This document shows positions 27,201 through 34,896 of a stretch of 64,000 nt of DNA, piece after piece. The stretch covers positions 1 to 64,000 of the forward strand of contig CBINGZ010000031.1 in NCBI GenBank assembly GCA_966250335.1, written 5' to 3'. Each line of letters starts with the position of its first letter. Positions within the stretch are counted from its first letter, which is position 1. The notes under the pieces were generated by a model. The model was given only the letters and a program-made list of their open reading frames with translations, did no database searches and was not told the DNA's origin. Made by a program: the position numbers and the translations under genes. Origin of the DNA: OLB7 sp966250335. Lineage in GTDB: Bacteria; Bacteroidota; Ignavibacteria; OLB7.

Positions 27201-28573
27201 TCGATCTCACGCTCGGCCCGGCCTTCGCGTATGACGACGGCGGAAACGACGTTGCCAACGTTGCCGGTCTCAGCGGCAAGGGTCTGAACCTGGTTGCTCC
27301 GTACCCCGATCCGAACGGCGCAAGCCCGTACGGCCCGACGGGCGGCAGCAGCGCCGGTACCTTCGCGATGCAGTTCCGTATCCTGAGCCGCGATACGATC
27401 CGCGGATTCCAGGCCTACTTCGGACAGGCGAACCAGTCGCCCGATTACGTCCTCTACTCGGTCTATCAGCAGGGACCGGCGACGAACGTGAATGCGCCGC
27501 CTCAGAACGTCCTCCCCCGCACGCAGCGCTTTGCGCTCCGCGGCGAAGGTGAGCCGACGATCCCGTCGACGCTGCCGTACAACTTCGGCCAGTTCGTTAC
27601 CTATATGCTCGATACGCCGTACGTGCTGGAGCCGGGCATCTACTTCGCAACGATCTCGCAGCTCGGTCAGACCGGTCTCGAGCTCGGTGGCGACGGAAGC
27701 CGCATGGGCCAGGTGACGACGATCCGCGAGGACGCCAGCCCGGGCAACGGCAACTTCAGCATCCCGGCTCACGAGGAGTTCCGCCAGAACCGTTTCTGGT
27801 ACGAGACGACGACCGGTTCCGGAAGCTGGAGCCCGATGATCACGCCGCTCGGCAACCCGGGTTATCCGCACCTCGACTGGCAGGGTCGTGTCGCTGGATT
27901 CCCGACCTACCAGCGCGGTTCGTGGATTCCGATGATCCGTCCGTACTTCGGTCCGAAGGCTTCGGGTAACTGCCTTGTCACCCCGGTCGAGCTCGCCTCG
28001 TTCGAGCTGACGCCGCTGGCAAGCTCCCTGCGCCTCGACTGGAAGACGGCGACCGAAATCAACAACCACGGGTTCAACATCGAGCGTCGCGTGAAGGGCG
28101 CCGAGGCCTGGAGCGATGTCGACTTCGTCAAGGGAGCCGGCACCAGCAACCAGGTGAAGGAATACTCCTACACCGATACCAAGGTCGCCGCAAATGTGAC
28201 CTACCAGTATCGCCTCCGTCAGGAGGACCGTGACGGCTCGGTGAGCTACACGGATGTGCGTGAGGGTCGTATCGAGTCTGCAAGCACGGGTGCGGCAGCC
28301 AATGTTCTGGCTCAGAACACGCCGAATCCGATGAGCAGCAGCACGACGTTCGAGTTCCGCGTTGCGGAAACCGGTTCGGTCAAGCTCGAGATCTGTGATG
28401 TCTACGGCAGCGTCGTTCGCACCTTCCAGGTGGACGCAGTCGCCGGCAGCAGCAACTCGCTGGTCTGGGACGGCTCCGACAACAACGGCACGAGCGTCCC
28501 GAGCGGTACCTACGTCTACAAGCTGATCGGCAACGGGTTCACCCTTACCAAGAAGCTGACGGTCGCTCGCTAA
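24254..28573 (+). CDS. giant T9SS-secreted protein with FlgD-like C-terminal domain
   Basis: A 1439-residue exported protein. A signal peptide (MRRMLLLLCAVLFALPSAMYA) is followed by an acidic linker. A head of the same general type as its upstream neighbour follows (IGFPFYFYGRKYDSFYVSTNGLIGL, SVVAPLWDD). Long beta-rich regions come next. A fibronectin-like module (VELASFELTPLASSLRLDWKTATEINNHGFNIERR) precedes the terminal T9SS sorting domain with FlgD-like text (NTPNPMSSSTTFEFRV...DGSDNNGTSVPSGTYVYKL). Codon choice leans strongly to CGT/CGC, GGT/GGC, AAC and CTG with few CGG or AGA. This suggests a highly expressed, possibly major surface protein, which is inference. The ribosome site CAGGAG and the signal peptide fix the start. 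Confidence 0.9.
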   Translation: MRRMLLLLCAVLFALPSAMYAGGGDGDKDEGADPQRRSNDGNPSDLVPNFESYPGSSVPLIPTKSPLATGYYVTDNDAPQSGAPWAPSYSFVDTTGIEARSWRRILSGPNQVPASTWTSPSSLGYEYFRNPDDATDSTNDAFAGPIAIGFPFYFYGRKYDSFYVSTNGLIGLANRRYLYNAAGAKIDYDPWSDDPRPRSNALTDATPDDYGFQYVALGNTTNKTGGVRNPKNTAFPNANLKSVVAPLWDDTELSQFDPQTNLPDDYGRVYWRRDQTGNKLIIYYVNQTMLGRKNIAILGNMTGNLPRRGMSASYQVVFNRQDSTVTMHYSDFRGVYTDATQGIFTIPSNAMFRANATVGVQSHDGEYTNYLFSANPGGGDEQGGVFTNGDALPPHINLAVQFKQWKNVVRVLNVTFEVPKRNSPGQFEPMPKGDKPDNYELLLGHQTLGVVRPVGIVENVSSNRQGVTGVNYTPQPISFNVIFRIRDLINITAPPVYQKTKSTKSLYPMDWLPGNMNPNTSTPNIDTIVFDPYVTNAQLLKQLGRFKAEVIATDRGPTGQIYGDRWPFDDTTGIRMFGISRQEVPYITTFDDYSVSPEDGDIPSVQRWVSIGAKVVDGDANTYNPPPPRGPAGTKGINSPVARLDRIDIGGAPYPGSDVGDTLISFPINLSTVLGRPVVILSYQRSGRVTYARGWSDALRVGPEQAVYNTLKSSMLQQPDKLQVEFAEPSPNGLDNITNAKNWRDANFNDKNAIINWGTTSPRWGVFGGGGGSGLDTIGKIVVDEFDVGKDFEYHRAFIPIPSRWTKPLNANKYFRFRLRVLASNHRNPAGPPGDDDDPFYVDNIMLVEPDKPEVEVTAVGYDWPYTQAPASQARAIPLWAKVSNNGSTAATAFGVALYVVDRTVPPPPGFYSYYRYLTVISVPAGRSLRQQFPPWNAQECGKAVTPGPNTPPVNTQRYRISGQILPQGYDSYNANDFTYTDFDLTLGPAFAYDDGGNDVANVAGLSGKGLNLVAPYPDPNGASPYGPTGGSSAGTFAMQFRILSRDTIRGFQAYFGQANQSPDYVLYSVYQQGPATNVNAPPQNVLPRTQRFALRGEGEPTIPSTLPYNFGQFVTYMLDTPYVLEPGIYFATISQLGQTGLELGGDGSRMGQVTTIREDASPGNGNFSIPAHEEFRQNRFWYETTTGSGSWSPMITPLGNPGYPHLDWQGRVAGFPTYQRGSWIPMIRPYFGPKASGNCLVTPVELASFELTPLASSLRLDWKTATEINNHGFNIERRVKGAEAWSDVDFVKGAGTSNQVKEYSYTDTKVAANVTYQYRLRQEDRDGSVSYTDVREGRIESASTGAAANVLAQNTPNPMSSSTTFEFRVAETGSVKLEICDVYGSVVRTFQVDAVAGSSNSLVWDGSDNNGTSVPSGTYVYKLIGNGFTLTKKLTVAR

Positions 28574-28601
28574 GAGCCGCCGGTAGATAGGTTCTGATGT
28601 C

Positions 28602-28640
28602 GAAGCCCCTTCGGACGATCGTTCGAAGGGGCTTCTCTTG
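28602..28640 (+). terminator. intrinsic terminator of the second T9SS gene
   Basis: GAAGCCCCTTCG (28602-28613) pairs perfectly with 28624-28635. With a G-U pair the stem reaches about 15 bp. TCTTG follows. It lies 28 bp past the stop codon. Confidence 0.8.
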
Positions 28641-28805
28641 TTCGGGAAGCCCGCACGCGATCGACCGGCCCGATCCCCTGTACATTCCTGTAACGATCCC
28701 CCCGCCCGATACCGATCTTCGCAAGGGCTTCGTATTTTCCGTGCCGGCCCGTTTCCGGGAGCCTCCAATACGCTCCAGGCCATGCGATTCGAATCATATA
28801 GCGAT

Positions 28806-28994
28806 ATGACGAAACGAAAGGTTCTCCTTATCGGGCTTGCGATCCTGCTGCTCGGCGCCGTGCAGACCTGGCACTCGTACGGGTCGCCGTCGCAGGGGAA
28901 GCCGACGGCGATCGCCAAGGCATCCGGTGTGATCTCGCTCCTGAGCGGCGCCGGCATCATCGCCTACGGGTTCAGCATCAGGAAGCATCGATGA
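28806..28994 (+). CDS. small membrane protein ahead of purN
   Basis: A 62-residue protein with two hydrophobic stretches (VLLIGLAILLLGAVQTW and ASGVISLLSGAGIIAYGF) and basic ends (MTKRK, SIRKHR). I do not recognise the family. Its TGA overlaps the purN start in an ATGA tetranucleotide, so the two are probably translated together. The tight coupling and the coherent two-helix pattern are the reasons for accepting it. No function can be assigned. Confidence 0.7.
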   Translation: MTKRKVLLIGLAILLLGAVQTWHSYGSPSQGKPTAIAKASGVISLLSGAGIIAYGFSIRKHR

Positions 28995-29617
28995 CCGATC
29001 CGATCCGCATCGCCGTCTTCGCCTCCGGGCGCGGCTCGAACTTTCAGGCGATCCAGCGCACTCTTCTCTCCATGGAGCAGCCCCCCGCGCGGATCGTTCT
29101 CTGCATCAGCAACAATCCGGCTCCCGGCGCCTTCGAGTATGCGGCGGGGGAGGGGATCGAGACGATGCGGCTGTCGCCGAAAATGTTCGACGCAGCCGAT
29201 GAGTATGCCCGCGTCCTTTCCGAAACGCTCCGTCGGTACGGCGTTGAAATGATCGTGCTGGCCGGTTATATGCGGAAGCTGCCGGGGAACGTGGTACAGG
29301 AATATCGTGGAAGGATCTTCAATATCCACCCGGCGCTCCTTCCGGAGTTCGGGGGGGAAGGGATGTACGGAGCCCGCGTCCATGAGGCGGTGATCGCCTC
29401 CGGAGCCGCCGAAAGCGGCGCCTCGGTCCACCTGGTGGATGAGGAGTACGATACCGGCCCCGTCGTCGCCCAGGAACGGATACCGGTGCGCGAGGGGGAA
29501 ACCCCGGAGACGCTCGCGGCGCGCGTGCTGGAGGTGGAGCACAGGCTCTTTCCAAGAGTCGTGATCGAGACCGCCCGGCGGCTCCTGAACGATCGATCGA
29601 CCGGGGGAACGGTATGA
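28991..29617 (+). CDS. purN: phosphoribosylglycinamide formyltransferase PurN
   Basis: Purine synthesis enzyme that transfers a formyl group from 10-formyltetrahydrofolate to GAR. At 208 residues it has the normal length. The phosphate loop ASGRGSNFQA (residues 11-20), the catalytic triad Asn111 and His113 (NIHPALLPEF) and Asp154 (EEYDTGPVVAQ) are all present. It is coupled on both sides by ATGA overlaps: with the small membrane protein upstream and the macro-domain gene downstream. The other purine genes are not in the window. Confidence 0.95.
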   Translation: MTDPIRIAVFASGRGSNFQAIQRTLLSMEQPPARIVLCISNNPAPGAFEYAAGEGIETMRLSPKMFDAADEYARVLSETLRRYGVEMIVLAGYMRKLPGNVVQEYRGRIFNIHPALLPEFGGEGMYGARVHEAVIASGAAESGASVHLVDEEYDTGPVVAQERIPVREGETPETLAARVLEVEHRLFPRVVIETARRLLNDRSTGGTV

Positions 29618-30132
29618 AGGTCAGAATCATTGAGGGAGATATCACGCGGCAGGATACCGACGCCGTCGTCAACGCCGCCAACGAGTCGCTGCTGGGGGGC
29701 GGAGGTGTGGATGGGGCGATCCATCGGGCGGCCGGACCGGGGCTCCTTGCCGAATGCAGAACACTGAACGGCTGCGCCACGGGGGATGCAAAGATTACGG
29801 GAGGATATGATCTTCCGGCGAGGCATGTCATCCACACGGTCGGGCCGATCTGGAAGAGCGGAGCCTCCGGTGAGGAAGAGCTGCTCGCCTCCTGCTACCG
29901 GAGATGCTACACGATCGCCGCCGACCACGGGCTGACATCGATATCGTTCCCGGCGATCAGCACGGGGATCTATCGTTTCCCGCTGGAACGGGCGACCCGG
30001 ATCGCCAGGGCCGAAACGGAGAAGGTCGTCGCCTCCCCCGGTACACTGGAGGAGGTCCGCTTCATCTGCTTCGGCGGCGACGTTCATGCCCTCTATCTGG
30101 AAGTATTCGTCGGCCTTGCCGCTGAAGAGTAG
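29614..30132 (+). CDS. macro domain protein (ADP-ribose/O-acetyl-ADP-ribose hydrolase)
   Basis: A 172-residue stand-alone macro domain of the YmdB/MacroD class. The first strands read MKVRIIEGDIT. The ligand loop VVNAANESLLGGGGVDGAIHRAAG has the catalytic-region Asn20, Asn23 and Asp33. The second loop is FPAISTGIYRFP. Members remove acetyl or ADP-ribosyl groups from ADP-ribose adducts. The cellular target is not known. Its ATG overlaps the purN stop (ATGA), so they are co-translated. A 45-bp gap then leads to queF. Confidence 0.93.
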   Translation: MKVRIIEGDITRQDTDAVVNAANESLLGGGGVDGAIHRAAGPGLLAECRTLNGCATGDAKITGGYDLPARHVIHTVGPIWKSGASGEEELLASCYRRCYTIAADHGLTSISFPAISTGIYRFPLERATRIARAETEKVVASPGTLEEVRFICFGGDVHALYLEVFVGLAAEE

Positions 30133-30177
30133 AGCGGGCCGCGCATCGGAGAAGATCATATCAGGCTGGGAGCATTC

Positions 30178-30660
30178 ATGGCTAACGAGAAGGCAATGAC
30201 CGAACTGGAAGTCTTCAAGAACCCGAACATCGGGCGCGACTACACGATCATCCATGTGAACCCGGAGTTCACGTCGGTATGCCCCAAGACGGGGCTCCCC
30301 GACTTCGGGACGATCACGGTGGAGTATGTCCCCGATCAGGTCTGCGTGGAATTGAAGTCGCTCAAATACTACTACCTCGACTTCAGGAACAGAGGGATCT
30401 TCTACGAGTCGGTGATCAATCAGATCACCGACGATCTGGTCGCCGTCCTCGCCCCGCGCTACATGAAGGTGACGGGAGCCTTCACCACCCGCGGCGGTCT
30501 CCACTCGACGATCATTGTGGAGCATCGCGGCATGCGCCCCTCCGAACGGGAGGCCGCGACGGTCGAGTGGGCGGCGGTGACCGCGGGCTCCGGCGACGAG
30601 GAAGCTGATGAAGCATCGAACAGCGATAAGAAGAAGGGAAAACGCTCGCGCGGAAAATAA
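30178..30660 (+). CDS. queF: NADPH-dependent 7-cyano-7-deazaguanine reductase QueF
   Basis: Reduces preQ0 to preQ1 in queuosine synthesis. The product has 160 residues with the type I (unimodular) layout. The nucleophile is Cys35 in FTSVCPKTGLPDFG, Asp42 follows, and the QueF signature ELKSLKYYY starts at residue 58. The enzyme core ends near residue 125. The remaining tail of about 35 residues is charged and ends in a lysine/arginine-rich stretch (DKKKGKRSRGK), unusual for the family. It lies directly before queD in the same orientation, so the pair is probably one unit. Confidence 0.95.
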   Translation: MANEKAMTELEVFKNPNIGRDYTIIHVNPEFTSVCPKTGLPDFGTITVEYVPDQVCVELKSLKYYYLDFRNRGIFYESVINQITDDLVAVLAPRYMKVTGAFTTRGGLHSTIIVEHRGMRPSEREAATVEWAAVTAGSGDEEADEASNSDKKKGKRSRGK

Positions 30661-30696
30661 CGCCACACGATCTTTATCGACACGAACCAGCGTACC

Positions 30697-31134
30697 ATGA
30701 ACGGCGAATCTTCAACCACGACAATCGCGAAGGACTTCCACTGGGAGATGGGGCACAGACTCCCGTTTCACAAGGGAGGGTGCCAGAACATCCACGGGCA
30801 TTCATATCGGATGCGGGTGGTGATCGAGGGGAATCTGGATGTGAACGGGATGGTGCTCGACTATTTCGATCTCAAGGAGATCGTGGAGCCGATCGTCGCC
30901 AGACTCGACCATTCCTTCCTCTGTGACGACGCCGACCGGGAGATGCTCGACTTCTTCGCGGCCAACCCGCTGAAGCATGTCGTGGTGCCGTTCCGCACCA
31001 CGGCCGAGAATCTGGCCGGCTGGTTTCTGGAAAGGATCGGAGAACGACTTTCCGGATTCCCCAGTCTCATCTCGCTTACCGTCAGGATCCACGAGACGGA
31101 ACGGACCTACGCCGAGCGCTCCGGGCCGCTCTGA
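30697..31134 (+). CDS. queD: 6-carboxy-tetrahydropterin synthase QueD (PTPS family)
   Basis: Second enzyme of queuosine synthesis, making 6-carboxy-5,6,7,8-tetrahydropterin from dihydroneopterin triphosphate. The 145-residue product has the zinc histidines His20, His33 and His35, catalytic Cys29 (CQNIHGHSY), and Asp71-His72 (RLDHSFL). The substrate-binding glutamate lies in HETERTYAE near the end. A true 6-pyruvoyl-tetrahydropterin synthase would look similar, but the queF neighbour favours QueD. queC and queE are not in the window. Confidence 0.92.
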   Translation: MNGESSTTTIAKDFHWEMGHRLPFHKGGCQNIHGHSYRMRVVIEGNLDVNGMVLDYFDLKEIVEPIVARLDHSFLCDDADREMLDFFAANPLKHVVVPFRTTAENLAGWFLERIGERLSGFPSLISLTVRIHETERTYAERSGPL

Positions 31135-31183
31135 TCTCCGGCGCCCGTCCGGCACGGTCACGATATCCACCCCCTGAAAGAGT

Positions 31184-31207
31184 GAACCCGCGTCTCGACG
31201 CGGGTTC
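31184..31207. terminator. hairpin between queD and the first cyclophilin
   Basis: GAACCCGCG pairs with CGCGGGTTC around a short loop in the 31184-31207 region, midway between two convergent stop codons. TTC follows on the plus strand and ACTCTTTC on the minus strand. It likely works for both genes. Confidence 0.65.
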
Positions 31208-31211
31208 TTCG

Positions 31212-31841
31212 TTACTTGGTCACCGTGATGATCGATATGCCGACGATCTTCACGGGCGTCTTCGGCAGCCCCTCGATCAGCTCCATCCGTTCCAGCGTAT
31301 GGAGCGTCTCCATCCCCTTGGTCACCTTGCCGAAAATCGTGTAGTTCGGCTTGATCGGCTGGGGGAGTTTGACGTTGTCCTCCAGCATGATGAAGAACTG
31401 GCTCGTGTTGGAGTTCGGGAGGGGATGACGGCTCGCCATGGCGAGCGTCCCCTTCACGTAGCCCCGGCGGAAGCTCGGCGTCGCCGCGTTGATCTCGTCG
31501 GGGAAGCCGGCGCCGTAGATCGATTCTCCCCCCTTCCCCCATTCGTGCCGGAGCGCGGGGTTCTTGGTCTTCGGGTCTCCGGTCTGCACCAGCAGGCCGG
31601 GGATCACCTTGTGGAAGAGCACCCCGTCGTAGTATCCCCGTCCGGCCAGCTCCACGAAATTCTTCACCGTCTTCGGCGCATCCTTTCCGTAGAGTTCCAT
31701 CTCGACCATGCCGATCGACGTGGTCATCGAGACCCTGTGCGTCGCCTCCGGCTGGTCGCTGCTCTGCGCGAAGAGCGCCATGACGTGCGTGCCGACAAGC
31801 GCCGTCGCAATGATCCCTGCTGCTCTGAGATACGTCTTCAT
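31212..31841 (-). CDS. exported cyclophilin-type peptidyl-prolyl isomerase 1
   Basis: A 209-residue cyclophilin that speeds proline isomerisation during folding. A signal peptide (MKTYLRAAGIIATALVGTHVMALFAQ) sends it to the periplasm. The cyclophilin fold is complete: MVEMELYGKDAPKTVKNFVELA, YYDGVLFHKVIPGLLVQTGDP, GTLAMASRHPLPNSNTSQFFIML and YTIFGKVTKGMETL. The catalytic Arg position of the FHRVI motif is Lys here (FHKVIPG), unlike the two neighbours. It is the first of three cyclophilin genes in a row on this strand (nearest to queD). Confidence 0.93.
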   Translation of the reverse strand: MKTYLRAAGIIATALVGTHVMALFAQSSDQPEATHRVSMTTSIGMVEMELYGKDAPKTVKNFVELAGRGYYDGVLFHKVIPGLLVQTGDPKTKNPALRHEWGKGGESIYGAGFPDEINAATPSFRRGYVKGTLAMASRHPLPNSNTSQFFIMLEDNVKLPQPIKPNYTIFGKVTKGMETLHTLERMELIEGLPKTPVKIVGISIITVTK

Positions 31842-32038
31842 GGGGGTTCCTCCTTCGAACCTGAACGTTGAACGACGCCGAATGCTCGACCCGCCCTCAA
31901 TATCTCGCGGTCCGTCGTATCAATCGAGTCATCGACCGTGTTTCGGTCGGAACGCCTCTATCGGACAACCGTGATGCGGTAACGTTCAATGGAATAACAA
32001 ACAAGAATCATACCAGGGATCATCGCCGGCGACATCGG

Positions 32039-32067
32039 CGACGGCCGGGGAGATGCGCCGGCCGTCG
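32039..32067 (-). terminator. hairpin after cyclophilin 2
   Basis: Perfect 10-bp GC-rich stem (32039-32048 with 32058-32067) with a 9-nt loop, about 70 bp beyond the stop of the minus-strand cyclophilin 2 gene. No T-run, so termination is only inferred. Confidence 0.35.
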
Positions 32068-32136
32068 ATCATGCATCATCCCGTAAACGGCAACAGCCGT
32101 CTCCCCGTGGGCGTTCCCCGTCGGCGGGCCGGCCGA

Positions 32137-32781
32137 CTATTTGACCGTGATGCTGAGAATGGAAACAGGGCTCTTCGGAAGAGCCACCTCCTGCCCCCCC
32201 GGAGTCTGCGCTTCCGTCGGGACGTTGGAGATCTTCTTCGCCACATCCATGCCGGAGCGGACCGCGCCGAAGATCGTGTAGTTGTGCGGCAGGTCGACAT
32301 CGGAGACGGTGATGAAGAACTGGCTCCCGTTCGTGTTCGGTCCGGCGTTCGCCATGGCGAGCGTGCCGGTCGCGTAACCCCGCTTGGAGCTTGGGGCGTC
32401 GGGATTCAGTTCATCTTCGAAGGTCGGTCCGTAGATCGACTGGCCCCCCGTTCCCCACTCCGCGCGCTTGTTCGGATCGCGTGAAAGAGGGTCCCCCGTC
32501 TGGATCATGAAGCCCGGGATGACCCGGTGGAAGAGAACGCCGTCGTAGTATTTGTTGACGGCCAGGCCGACGAAGTTCTCCACGGCCTTGGGAGCGTCGT
32601 TGCCGTACAGATCCACTTCAATATCCCCCATCGATGTCTTGATGATCGCCGTCTCGGTCGCGACGGGATCGCCGGGGCCGGAACTCTTGCCGGAGCTCTT
32701 GCCGGAGCTTCCGCCGGTCGAGGAGGAACATCCCGCGAAGAGGATCGCCGCGAAGATGAATGCGGAGAGGATTCGGTTCAT
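32137..32781 (-). CDS. cyclophilin-type peptidyl-prolyl isomerase 2, lipoprotein
   Basis: A 214-residue lipid-anchored cyclophilin. The N-terminus MNRILSAFIFAAILFAGC ends in a lipobox with Cys18. A Ser/Gly-rich linker (SSSTGGSSGKSSGKSSG) then leads to the enzyme. The core has IEVDLYGNDAPKAVENFVGLA, FHRVIPGFMIQTGDP with the catalytic Arg, GTLAMANAGPNTNGSQFFIT and YTIFGAVRSGMDVA. The closest relative in the window is cyclophilin 3, which shares DPLSxDxxKRAxWGxxGxSIYG. A tandem duplication is likely. Confidence 0.94.
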   Translation of the reverse strand: MNRILSAFIFAAILFAGCSSSTGGSSGKSSGKSSGPGDPVATETAIIKTSMGDIEVDLYGNDAPKAVENFVGLAVNKYYDGVLFHRVIPGFMIQTGDPLSRDPNKRAEWGTGGQSIYGPTFEDELNPDAPSSKRGYATGTLAMANAGPNTNGSQFFITVSDVDLPHNYTIFGAVRSGMDVAKKISNVPTEAQTPGGQEVALPKSPVSILSITVK

Positions 32782-32851
32782 TGTTGCCGTTGAAATGTCG
32801 CCGGCGCTCGGCAGGCGATCGTAATGAGTGTGATTGCGATATGAAAGCGTC

Positions 32852-32889
32852 GAGCACGACGGCGCGGTCCGGTCTCTGCCGTCGTGCTC
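32852..32889 (-). terminator. hairpin after cyclophilin 3
   Basis: GAGCACGACGG (32852-32862) pairs perfectly with 32879-32889, starting 19 bp beyond the stop of the cyclophilin 3 gene on the minus strand. The sequence after it (GACGCTTTCATAT) is only weakly T-rich. Confidence 0.55.
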
Positions 32890-32907
32890 CGATGGTTCTC
32901 CCCTCGG

Positions 32908-33645
32908 CTAGTGCGGCTTTGCCGCCGTGTCGCCGGCCGATGCCGTGACCGGAGCCTCGGTGACCTTCACCCCCTTGATCCGCACCGGGTTCTCGATCAT
33001 GTCGGCCCCGCGCCAGACCGATTCGATCTTATGCGCCACATCCATCCCTTTCCGCACGAACCCGAAGATGGTGTAGTTCTTGGGGAGCCCGGAGGCGACC
33101 TGTCCGCCGAAGACGATGAAGAACTGGCTGCGGTTGGTGTTGGGGCCGGCGTTCGCCATGGCGACGGTTCCCTCCACATAGCCGCGCTGATAGCTCGGGG
33201 TGGCGGGGTTCAGTTCGTCCTCGAACGCGTTGCCGTAGATGCTCTCGCCGCTGCTTCCCCACATCGCGCGCTTGGTGGTATCCTTGGAAAGAGGATCGCC
33301 CGCCTGGATCACGAAGCCGGGGACCACGCGGTGGAAGCCGATCCCGTTGTAGAACTTCTTCTTCGCCAGACCGACGAAGTTCTCCACGGTCTTGGGAGCC
33401 TCCTTGCCGTAGAGTTCGATCTCGATATCACCGGAGTCGGTGCTCATCACCGCGATATGGGTGACGACCGACTGCGCGGGGGGCTGGTCCGGCGCCGGCG
33501 TGGGAGACTGGACCTCCGGCGCGAGCTGCGCCGAGTCGATCGCCGTCGTGGAGTTGTTCGATCCCGCGTCGTCGGCGCTCTTGCCGCACGAGGCGAGCAG
33601 AAGGGCCGAGGCGAGGAAAGCTGCTGAAGCGATTCTGTAGGACAT
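32908..33645 (-). CDS. cyclophilin-type peptidyl-prolyl isomerase 3, lipoprotein
   Basis: A 245-residue lipid-anchored cyclophilin. Signal MSYRIASAAFLASALLLASC has a lipobox with Cys20. A Pro/Ala/Ser-rich linker of about 45 residues precedes the enzyme domain (IEIELYGKEAPKTVENFVGLA, FHRVVPGFVIQAGDP, GTVAMANAGPNTNRSQFFIVF, YTIFGFVRKGMDVAHKIE). A short tail follows. The start at ATG 33645 is set by the lipobox. The open frame continues upstream over the uppP gene, which is not coding in that frame. Confidence 0.94.
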   Translation of the reverse strand: MSYRIASAAFLASALLLASCGKSADDAGSNNSTTAIDSAQLAPEVQSPTPAPDQPPAQSVVTHIAVMSTDSGDIEIELYGKEAPKTVENFVGLAKKKFYNGIGFHRVVPGFVIQAGDPLSKDTTKRAMWGSSGESIYGNAFEDELNPATPSYQRGYVEGTVAMANAGPNTNRSQFFIVFGGQVASGLPKNYTIFGFVRKGMDVAHKIESVWRGADMIENPVRIKGVKVTEAPVTASAGDTAAKPH

Positions 33646-33719
33646 GGATATCGTTGTCGGATATAATGATTGGAAGATGATCGCGAGCGAATCAGGAATA
33701 TCTCGACCCGAGGCGATCT

Positions 33720-34565
33720 TCAAGGCGTTATGAGGTCGAGATAGAGGGCAAGGAGGATCGCTCCCCCCGCGAGCACTCTGTAGACGATGAAGATCCGTGT
33801 CGACCGCGTGCGCAGATAGCGGAGCAGGAAGGCGATCGACCAGTAGCCGCTGACGAACGCGACGACCATGGCGGTCCCGTAGGCGAGCGGATCGAACGAA
33901 CCGAAATCCCTCGCCACCTCCTTCAGTTCCAGCAGCCCGCTGGCGGCCACGGCCGGGATCGAGAGGAGGAAGCTGAAACGTGCCGCCGCCTCGCGGGTGA
34001 AGCCGCGCAGGAGTCCGGCGGTGATCGTGGTGCCGGAGCGCGACGAGCCCGGAATAAGCGCGACCGACTGCGCCAGTCCGATCGCCAGGGAATCTTTCCA
34101 GGTGGCCGATTCGATCGGGCGGTTGTGCCGCGCAATCCGTTCGGCGATCTCCAGAACGATCGCCAGCCCGATCAGACTGCATCCGATCACGATCAGGTTC
34201 TTCGTGAACGCCCCTTCGATGAAATCCTTCGCCAGGAGCCCGATCACGACGATCGGGATCGTTCCCACAATGATATACCATCCGTTGCGCGACCGGATCG
34301 ACTGCTCGCGGAACGGGACGCGCCGCAGGTTCTCACGGAGGAACGCGGAGGTGATCTCGACGATATCCTTCCGGAAATATGCGAGCACGGCGAAGAGGGT
34401 CCCGAGCTGGATCACCGCGATGAAGGCGGTCCAGCGCTGCGGGGAGGCGGGGTCGATCAGCCCGAACGCATGCCCGGCAAGGGTCAGGTGCGCGGTGGAG
34501 CTGATGGGAAGAAATTCGCTCAGTCCCTGGATCAGACCGAGCAGGATCGATTCAATGAACGACAC
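33720..34565 (-). CDS. uppP: undecaprenyl-diphosphatase UppP (BacA)
   Basis: Inner-membrane enzyme that turns undecaprenyl pyrophosphate into the monophosphate carrier used for peptidoglycan and surface glycans. From GTG 34565 the protein has 281 residues, the family norm. It begins VSFIESILLGLIQGLSEFLPISSTAHL with Glu17 and the first signature. The second signature PGSSRSGTT lies at 172-180 with catalytic Arg176. There are about eight membrane segments. An upstream ATG (34706) would add 47 polar residues not found in relatives, so GTG is preferred despite a weak ribosome site. Overexpressed family members give bacitracin resistance. Confidence 0.94.
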   Translation of the reverse strand: MSFIESILLGLIQGLSEFLPISSTAHLTLAGHAFGLIDPASPQRWTAFIAVIQLGTLFAVLAYFRKDIVEITSAFLRENLRRVPFREQSIRSRNGWYIIVGTIPIVVIGLLAKDFIEGAFTKNLIVIGCSLIGLAIVLEIAERIARHNRPIESATWKDSLAIGLAQSVALIPGSSRSGTTITAGLLRGFTREAAARFSFLLSIPAVAASGLLELKEVARDFGSFDPLAYGTAMVVAFVSGYWSIAFLLRYLRTRSTRIFIVYRVLAGGAILLALYLDLITP

Positions 34566-34896
34566 GGAGGAATATCCTGGATGTCGGCCCGGCCGTTCAC
34601 CGGCTCGTCCGCGGGCCGGTTCTGGTAGATGCCGGATTCTCCCCTGGAGCGGGAAATCGGAGAGCGCAAAGATATGAAGGAAGGGGGACTCGCGTACCTC
34701 TTGCATCTTTTCACCGTTTCAGGCGGCATGATGTTCCCCTCCGCAGTATCTTCGCGCCCGACCGGTGCGGCGGCTGCGTCTCTACACGTCCGTTCTCTCT
34801 GAATCGTCATGTGGAGCAACGTATCCGCCTCCGGTTACGAGATGCGGGAGCCGACCGCTCCCGGGTTCGTTACACCTGTTAGCCCCCCAAGAGCCG
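34566..34896. other. divergent intergenic region between uppP and the OYE gene
   Basis: No gene is seen. Both flanking frames are open into this stretch but give polar, arginine/proline-rich text typical of non-coding GC-rich DNA. GGAGGAATATCCTCC-like symmetry at 34566-34580 lies next to the uppP start and could be a small operator or chance. No terminator is present. Confidence 0.35.

Noticed and set aside
24269..28960. An open frame of 1563 codons on the minus strand, opposite the second T9SS gene
   Set aside because: It is antisense to a gene with signal peptide and T9SS domain. Its text is arginine/valine/aspartate-rich and lacks any domain, as expected from the mirror of biased GC-rich codons.
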